Shown one piece after another: positions 5,251 through 6,500 of a DNA stretch of 6,500 bases. The stretch's first letter is position 1; every line of letters begins with the position of its first letter. The translations under genes and the position numbers were made by a program. This DNA is from Pseudomonadota bacterium. Lineage in GTDB: Bacteria > Pseudomonadota > Alphaproteobacteria > Rhizobiales > Hyphomicrobiaceae. The notes beneath the pieces are model-generated. The model did not search any database and was not told the DNA's origin. It saw only the letters and a list, made by a program, of their open reading frames with translations. Location: the NCBI GenBank assembly GCA_023392135.1, contig JAEVZQ010000122.1:1-6500 (forward strand), read 5' to 3'.

Positions 5251-5778
5251 ATGTTCGCTCACTACGTCAGGGCGATGGACGTCCTGCACCGCATCTGCAT
5301 GGTGACGGCAGGACTTTGCCTGCTCGTCATCACTATTATCATCCCCTGGGGCGTTTATGCCCGTTACGTGCTCGGCTATGGCTCTCAGTGGCCTGAGCCG
5401 GTCGCGATCATGCTTATGATCGTATTCACGTTCTTCGCCGGAGCGGTCTGCTACCGAGAGAACCTGCACATTGCGGTAATGGCGCTTCCCAGCATGACGC
5501 GGGGCATCGGTCGAACGATTCTCGGCTGGGTTATCGAGCTGTGCATGCTCGGCACATCGCTGTTTCTGCTCGTGTTCGGCTGGGAATTGGTCGGAACGAC
5601 CTGGAATCAGGTCATGGCGCAAATACCGGAGATACCGGTGGGTCTGACCTATGCTCCTATCCCGATCGGCGGCGCAGTTATCGCGCTGTTTGTCATCGAG
5701 CGGCTCTGGTCGGGGCGCTTCTTCAGACCCGCCGAACCTGAAACGCCGTTCGAGTCCGCTTCAATCGACGCGAACTGA
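5251..5778 (+). CDS. dctQ: TRAP transporter small permease subunit DctQ
   Basis: A 175-residue inner-membrane protein of the DctQ family, the small subunit that joins DctM to form the transporter. Four hydrophobic segments are visible at about 14-36, 49-68, 89-112 and 130-150. The family motif G-V-Y-A-R-Y-V-L-G-x-x-S-x-W-P-E-P falls at 34-50, between the first two helices, and P-I-P-I-G-G at 136-141 precedes the last. The C-terminal tail is polar and cytosolic by the usual topology. The ATG at 5251 is chosen because it leaves a short N-terminus before helix 1; its ribosome binding site is weak (CGGA about 11 nt before). ATG 5275 is an alternative, while GTG 5164 lies inside the first upstream hairpin and is unlikely. 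It follows dctP by 114 nt and precedes dctM by 28 nt. Confidence 0.9.
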   Translation: MFAHYVRAMDVLHRICMVTAGLCLLVITIIIPWGVYARYVLGYGSQWPEPVAIMLMIVFTFFAGAVCYRENLHIAVMALPSMTRGIGRTILGWVIELCMLGTSLFLLVFGWELVGTTWNQVMAQIPEIPVGLTYAPIPIGGAVIALFVIERLWSGRFFRPAEPETPFESASIDAN

Positions 5779-5806
5779 CCCCCGCCGCTTCCCGGAATAG
5801 CACACC

Positions 5807-6500
5807 ATGGATGCACTGGTCCTCCTCGGAACGTTTGGTTTTCTCATTGCCATTGGCGTTCCAGTGGCATTCTCGCTTGGGCTGGCGGCGATTGCCGGTG
5901 CGATCTGGTACGATATCCCGCTGCAAGCGGTGATGCTGAAAATCTCCGATGGTGTCGACGAATTCGCCCTGCTCGCCATACCGTTTTTCGTTCTGGCCGG
6001 CGCCATCATGGCTGAAGGCGGTATGGCGATGCGGCTCGTCAATCTGGCAAAGATTTTCGTCGGATTCATCCGCGGCGGTCTGGCGCTGGTGAATGTCCTT
6101 GCCTCCACTTTCTTTGGCTGCATCTCCGGGTCGTCGGTCGCAGACACTGCATCTGTCGGCTCGGTCATGATCCCGCAGATGGAAAAGAACGGGTACCCCC
6201 GCGTCTTTGCGACGAACATCACGGTCTGCGGCTCCGTTCAGGCCATTCTGATCCCGCCGTCGCACAACGCAGTCATCTATTCACTGGCGGCTGGTGGAAC
6301 CATTTCGATCGCGCATCTTTTCCTCGCTGGCGTGCTGCCCGGCCTTCTCCTCGGCCTCACTCTGATGACGATGATCCTCGTCATGGCTCAGATCCGCCAG
6401 TACCCGAAGGGAGAGGTGGTCTCGCTGGGGCAGGCAGCCAAAATCTGCGTCGATGCATTTTGGGGCCTGCTGACGATGTTCATCATCCTCGGCGGTATCC
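5807..6500 (+). CDS. dctM: TRAP transporter large permease subunit DctM (3' truncated by window)
   Basis: The large, ion-coupled membrane subunit of the TRAP transporter; 231 residues are visible of a family length near 425-435, and the frame is still open at the window end. The N-terminus M-D-A-L-V-L-L-G-T-F starts directly in a hydrophobic helix with I-G-V-P-V-A-F-S-L-G, typical of DctM. The family signature F-F-G-C-I-S-G-S-S-V-A-D-T-A-S-V-G-S-V-M (102-121), then I-P-Q-M-x-K-x-G-Y (122-130) and A-I-L-I-P-P-S-H-N (146-154), includes re-entrant loop and Na+-site residues of this transporter class. The ATG at 5807-5809 is used; a weak GGAA lies about 8 nt upstream. The second ATG at 5811 is out of frame. 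Spacing of 28 nt to dctQ supports one operon. Confidence 0.95.
   Translation, partial: MDALVLLGTFGFLIAIGVPVAFSLGLAAIAGAIWYDIPLQAVMLKISDGVDEFALLAIPFFVLAGAIMAEGGMAMRLVNLAKIFVGFIRGGLALVNVLASTFFGCISGSSVADTASVGSVMIPQMEKNGYPRVFATNITVCGSVQAILIPPSHNAVIYSLAAGGTISIAHLFLAGVLPGLLLGLTLMTMILVMAQIRQYPKGEVVSLGQAAKICVDAFWGLLTMFIILGGI

Noticed and set aside
5723..6265. Minus-strand open frames opposite dctM
   Set aside because: The plus strand encodes an unmistakable DctM with its signature motif; the antisense product is charged low-complexity sequence.

Overview
The window looks like a piece of a GC-rich alphaproteobacterial chromosome, probably Rhizobiales/Hyphomicrobiales. That placement is inferred from base composition, from the closeness of the uronate dehydrogenase to the Agrobacterium type, and from a flanking gene end that resembles the alphaproteobacterial BcsS family. 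No rRNA, tRNA, CRISPR array or insertion sequence is visible, and the genes sit tightly together. The content is a carbohydrate-acid uptake and oxidation locus.

Layout. Positions 1-268 (+) hold the 3' end of a probable outer-surface beta-strand protein (BcsS-like). It converges, with an 11-bp gap, on a leftward gene series: a FadR-type GntR regulator (3190-3969), an NAD-dependent uronate dehydrogenase (2328-3140), a D-2-hydroxyacid dehydrogenase family protein (1296-2294) and an aldo/keto reductase (280-1221). A 165-bp divergent control region (3970-4134) separates this series from a rightward tripartite TRAP transporter operon: periplasmic binding protein DctP (4135-5136), small membrane subunit DctQ (5251-5778) and large permease DctM (5807 to beyond the window end). 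DctM has no stop codon inside the window.

How it likely works together (inference). DctP captures a sugar acid, most likely a hexuronate such as glucuronate or galacturonate, and DctQM imports it using an ion gradient. Udh oxidises the uronate at C1 to an aldarolactone, and the two other oxidoreductases act on this acid, a by-product or a downstream intermediate. The FCD-domain regulator probably senses the substrate or an intermediate and controls both arms from the shared intergenic region. The later enzymes of the oxidative uronate route (lactonase or lactone isomerase, aldarate/keto-deoxy-aldarate dehydratase, semialdehyde dehydrogenase) are not in the window and could lie beyond dctM.

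The less ordinary points are: a D-2-hydroxyacid dehydrogenase homologue that lacks the usual catalytic Glu; two consecutive hairpins between dctP and dctQ; hairpins in the dctP leader and between the regulator and udh; a candidate operator palindrome in the divergent region; and a twin-arginine-like signal peptide on the TRAP binding protein. I see no strong evidence for a wholly new kind of system.
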